Position numbers and translations under genes: made by a program. This document shows positions 31,141 through 34,053 of a DNA stretch of 34,053 bases, piece after piece (the stretch's first letter is position 1; each line of letters begins with the position of its first letter). Under the pieces are notes generated by a model. It made no database searches. It saw only the letters and a list, made by a program, of their open reading frames with translations, and was not told the DNA's origin. Source of the DNA: Coriobacteriia bacterium (lineage in GTDB: Bacteria; Actinomycetota; Coriobacteriia; Coriobacteriales; Eggerthellaceae); contig JAUNIP010000017.1 of NCBI GenBank assembly GCA_030523425.1, positions 1-34,053 on the forward strand, written 5' to 3'.

Positions 31141-32230
31141 GAAGCGGGGCGCTTCCGGCCTTTCGCTGGTGGTAGGCGTGGACAAGCCGGTGGGCTGTTC
31201 GTCGCACGACGTGGTGAACGCATGCCGCCGCATATTCGGCGAACGCCGTGTGGGGCACACGGGCACGTTGGACCCGGCGGCTTCAGGGGCGCTTTTGGTG
31301 TGCGTGGGACCGGCCGCGCGCCTAGACGCGCATTTCGCCAACGACAGCAAAGAATACCTGGCGCGCATAGCCTTGGGGGCATCGACTGACACCGACGACG
31401 CCCAGGGGCAGGTGACCATGACGTTCCCGGTGCCTGAAAAGGCCACCGACCCTGATTTCGCCCAGCGCGTGCTGGATGGCTTTACCGGCACGCTGCAGCA
31501 GCTGCCCCCGGTGTATTCCGCCTTGAAAGTGAACGGGCAGAAGGCCTGTGACCAGGCACGCAAGGGCAATGTGATAGATTTGGCGCCGCGCACCGTGGAA
31601 GTTTCCCAGGCGAAGCTGCTGCGCATAACGAGCGGCGGGGGAGCGGCGTGCTACGAAGCCGAAGGGGCTCCGGGTGGGCTGCAGTCGTGGCAACCTGGGC
31701 CGGGTGTGGCTTCAACCTGCGAAGGCTTGCCCACGTGGGATGTGCTATTCAGCGTTTCGAAGGGTACCTACATCCGCAGCCTGGCGCGCGACATTGGGCT
31801 TTCGGTGGGCTGCGGGGCGCATGTGTGTGCGCTGCGCCGCACGCGCGCCGGGCGCCTTGACGTGCGCGAGTGCGTTTCGCTTGAAACTTTGGAGCAGGTG
31901 GGTACGGCGGCCGCGCTTGACCCGCTGCGATTGCTGGGAATGCGCTTCGCCTACGTGGACGGCGAAGCAGCCGTGCGGGTTTCGCATGGCAATGCGTTGC
32001 CAGCCGAAGCCCTTGTGCTGTGCGAACGTCGCTTTGAAGGCCTTGACGCTGCCCTGTGCGCCTGCACGTCGGGCGTGCGTGAGAGCTGCGATGCGCCGCG
32101 CGCCGGGGAAACGGTGGCGCTGTTGTGTTGCAATAAGTTGGTGGCGTTGTATGCTTACGATGCGCAGCGTGAGCGGTATGTGAGCGTGTGCGTGTTTTCT
32201 GAAGGGGTAATCCGTGGCACTGGTTTGTAG
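31133..32230 (+). CDS. truB: tRNA pseudouridine-55 synthase TruB
   Basis: A 365-residue protein, somewhat longer than the usual roughly 300. The catalytic Asp47 is in VGHTGTLDPAASGALLV (40-56); further motifs are KEYLARIALG (73-82), QQLPPVYSALKVNG (122-135) and SKGTYIRSLARDIG (209-222). It converts U55 of the tRNA T loop to pseudouridine. Residues about 167-201 (Gly/Ala/Pro-rich) look like an insertion between the second catalytic subdomain strands. The C-terminal about 100 residues are a weakly conserved PUA-like part. It starts at GTG inside the end of the DHH gene and overlaps ribF by 17 bases, so translation of the three is coupled. Confidence 0.94.
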   Translation: MAKKRGASGLSLVVGVDKPVGCSSHDVVNACRRIFGERRVGHTGTLDPAASGALLVCVGPAARLDAHFANDSKEYLARIALGASTDTDDAQGQVTMTFPVPEKATDPDFAQRVLDGFTGTLQQLPPVYSALKVNGQKACDQARKGNVIDLAPRTVEVSQAKLLRITSGGGAACYEAEGAPGGLQSWQPGPGVASTCEGLPTWDVLFSVSKGTYIRSLARDIGLSVGCGAHVCALRRTRAGRLDVRECVSLETLEQVGTAAALDPLRLLGMRFAYVDGEAAVRVSHGNALPAEALVLCERRFEGLDAALCACTSGVRESCDAPRAGETVALLCCNKLVALYAYDAQRERYVSVCVFSEGVIRGTGL

Positions 32231-33134
32231 GGCAGATGCGGCGCGTGACTTGGGAATATTTCACGATAGCCATATTGCGTTCGGCGTGTTTGACGGTGTG
32301 CACAAAGGGCATGCGTTTCTGATAGGGCAAACCCAGGCGGCTGCGGCGAATCAGGGCGGGCGCAGCGTGGTGCTCACGTTCACCGTTGACCCCGACGAGC
32401 TGTTTCGTGCGGATGAGCTGCGCAAGCTTATGAGCAATGGTCAGCGCATTGCCGCGCTGGAAGCAACCGGGGTTGACGCGGTGGTGCTGTTGCCGTTTGA
32501 CGCCCAGATGGCTTCTCTTGACCCATTAGCGTTCCTGGAGCGCACGTTTTACGGCGCCGTGCCGGCCTCTTTGCACGTGGGCAGCGATTTCCGTTTCGGT
32601 GCGAAGGGAGCTGGAACCGTTTCTGACCTGCGTTTTTGGGCTGATCGCACCGGCACCGAAGTTTTCCCGTACGCCCTGTTGGAACAAGATGGCCAGCCCA
32701 TTACCGCCACGCGCATCCGCGCGCTTTTGCAGGCTGGCAATGTGCGTCAGGCAGCTGACCTGTTGGGGCACCCGTATGCTTTTGAGGGCACGGTGGTGAA
32801 AGGCCGCCAAGAAGGCGAAGGCATGGGTTTTCGCACCGCGAACCTGAATGTGCCCGCGCAGCTGCAGGCAGCGGCCGACGGCGTGTACGGCGGGTATGCC
32901 GTTGTGGGCGGCCGCAGGTACAAGGCTGCGGTTTCCCTGGGGGTTTCGCCCACGTTTGAGCAGGCCACGGCCACCTGCGAAGCGCACATTCTGGACTTCG
33001 ATGAAGACATTTACGGCCAGACTATCCAAATTCAGCTGGTGGAATGGCTGCGTCCTATGCGCACTTTCCCTTCGACTGAGCAGCTGATTGCAACGGTGAC
33101 CAGCAACATTCGGTGGTGCCGGGACAACCTGTAG
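32214..33134 (+). CDS. ribF: Bifunctional riboflavin kinase / FAD synthetase
   Basis: A 306-residue protein. The N-terminal FAD-synthetase (nucleotidyltransferase) domain has FGVFDGVHKGH (23-33), DPDELFR and VGSDFRFGAKGAG, and ITATRIRALLQAGNV. The C-terminal riboflavin-kinase domain has GMGFRTANLNVP (203-214), DGVYGGYAVV and VSPTFEQATATCEAHILDF. Together they make FMN and then FAD from riboflavin. The GTG start lies within the end of truB, preceded by GAAGGGG. It is the last gene of the operon, followed by two small hairpins. Confidence 0.95.
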   Translation: MALVCRADAARDLGIFHDSHIAFGVFDGVHKGHAFLIGQTQAAAANQGGRSVVLTFTVDPDELFRADELRKLMSNGQRIAALEATGVDAVVLLPFDAQMASLDPLAFLERTFYGAVPASLHVGSDFRFGAKGAGTVSDLRFWADRTGTEVFPYALLEQDGQPITATRIRALLQAGNVRQAADLLGHPYAFEGTVVKGRQEGEGMGFRTANLNVPAQLQAAADGVYGGYAVVGGRRYKAAVSLGVSPTFEQATATCEAHILDFDEDIYGQTIQIQLVEWLRPMRTFPSTEQLIATVTSNIRWCRDNL

Positions 33135-33142
33135 GCGCATTC

Positions 33143-33182
33143 CGCTGCTTTTCAGCGCTTTCGGCGAAGAATTCGCCTGTTT
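33143..33182 (+). terminator. Tandem hairpins at the end of the housekeeping operon
   Basis: CGCTG-CTTTT-CAGCG (33143-33157) and GGCGAA-GAA-TTCGCC (33163-33177) follow the ribF stop. The second is followed by TGTTTCC. Neither has a strong T tract, but the pair is well placed to end the ribF transcript. Confidence 0.45.
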
Positions 33183-33241
33183 CCCCGAATTGTGCTTGCC
33201 CTTTTTCCGTTAATTCGTTTCAAAAGCACTATTATTTTCAA

Positions 33242-33287
33242 GTTACTATCTTTTCGATATGTGGGTGTGTGCCGAAAAGATAGTAAC
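33242..33287. promoter_or_regulatory. Perfect 15-bp inverted repeat upstream of hppA
   Basis: GTTACTATCTTTTCG (33242-33256) is exactly repeated in inverse at 33273-33287 (CGAAAAGATAGTAAC) around a 16-nt GT-rich spacer. It ends 33 bases before the GTG of hppA. It is AT-richer than its surroundings. It could be an operator pair overlapping the promoter (TTTCAA at 33218-33223 is a weak -35 candidate) or a 5' mRNA hairpin. Confidence 0.7.
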
Positions 33288-33320
33288 GATACGTTTTGTC
33301 CGACCTAAAGGAGGAAATAA

Positions 33321-34053
<733 letters not shown>

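Overview
The window looks like a chromosomal segment of a GC-rich actinobacterium, most likely a Coriobacteriia/Eggerthellaceae-type gut anaerobe. This is inferred from strong G/C bias at third codon positions, the rimP-nusA-ylxR-infB-rbfA-DHH-truB-ribF order, an Actinobacteria-type DUF6541 membrane protein, a proton/sodium-pumping pyrophosphatase and a large cell-wall repeat protein. No rRNA, tRNA, CRISPR array, insertion sequence or phage gene was found. The right edge cuts hppA.

Region 1 (1-1958, minus strand) is a compact three-gene unit: a DPM1-like GT2, a DUF2304 membrane protein and a second GT2. It points away from region 2. Region 2 (2082-7865, plus strand) holds a secreted, roughly ten-repeat wall protein ending in a divergent L,D-transpeptidase domain. 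It is followed with almost no gaps by an ATP-grasp enzyme, a WecE-type sugar aminotransferase and an XRE-cupin regulator. Region 3 (8076-11808, plus strand) is a self-contained transcription unit with an extended -10 promoter, a second ATP-grasp enzyme, an MmgE/PrpD protein, an opine-dehydrogenase-family protein and a perfect 28-nt palindrome as terminator. I do not recognise this combination as a known pathway, and it is my best candidate for an undescribed small-molecule system.

Region 4 (11820-19546, all minus) is a surface-glycan cluster: a sugar-transfer-associated ATP-grasp, two GT2 enzymes, a DUF6541 multi-pass protein and a DUF4422 glycosyltransferase with an unusual repeat-bearing C-terminal half. 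Region 5 (19829-24708) carries a UgtP/MGDG-synthase-like glycolipid glycosyltransferase, a DEAD-box RNA helicase, a small NifX-like protein, and a divergent GtrA / membrane GT2 pair sharing a promoter region with an operator-like dyad.

Region 6 (24712-33182, plus) is the translation/transcription housekeeping operon with a near-consensus promoter, an attenuator-like hairpin in the leader, rimP, nusA (with an extra Cys/His cluster), ylxR, infB, a strong internal terminator-like hairpin, rbfA, an NrnA-like DHH phosphoesterase, truB and ribF. Region 7 (33242-34053) is hppA, preceded by a perfect 15-bp inverted repeat. Overall, envelope glycan and wall assembly dominate the left two thirds and conserved information-processing genes the right third. 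There is no gene-free stretch longer than about 300 bases; the largest gaps (7866-8120, 19547-19828) contain the promoter candidates described below.
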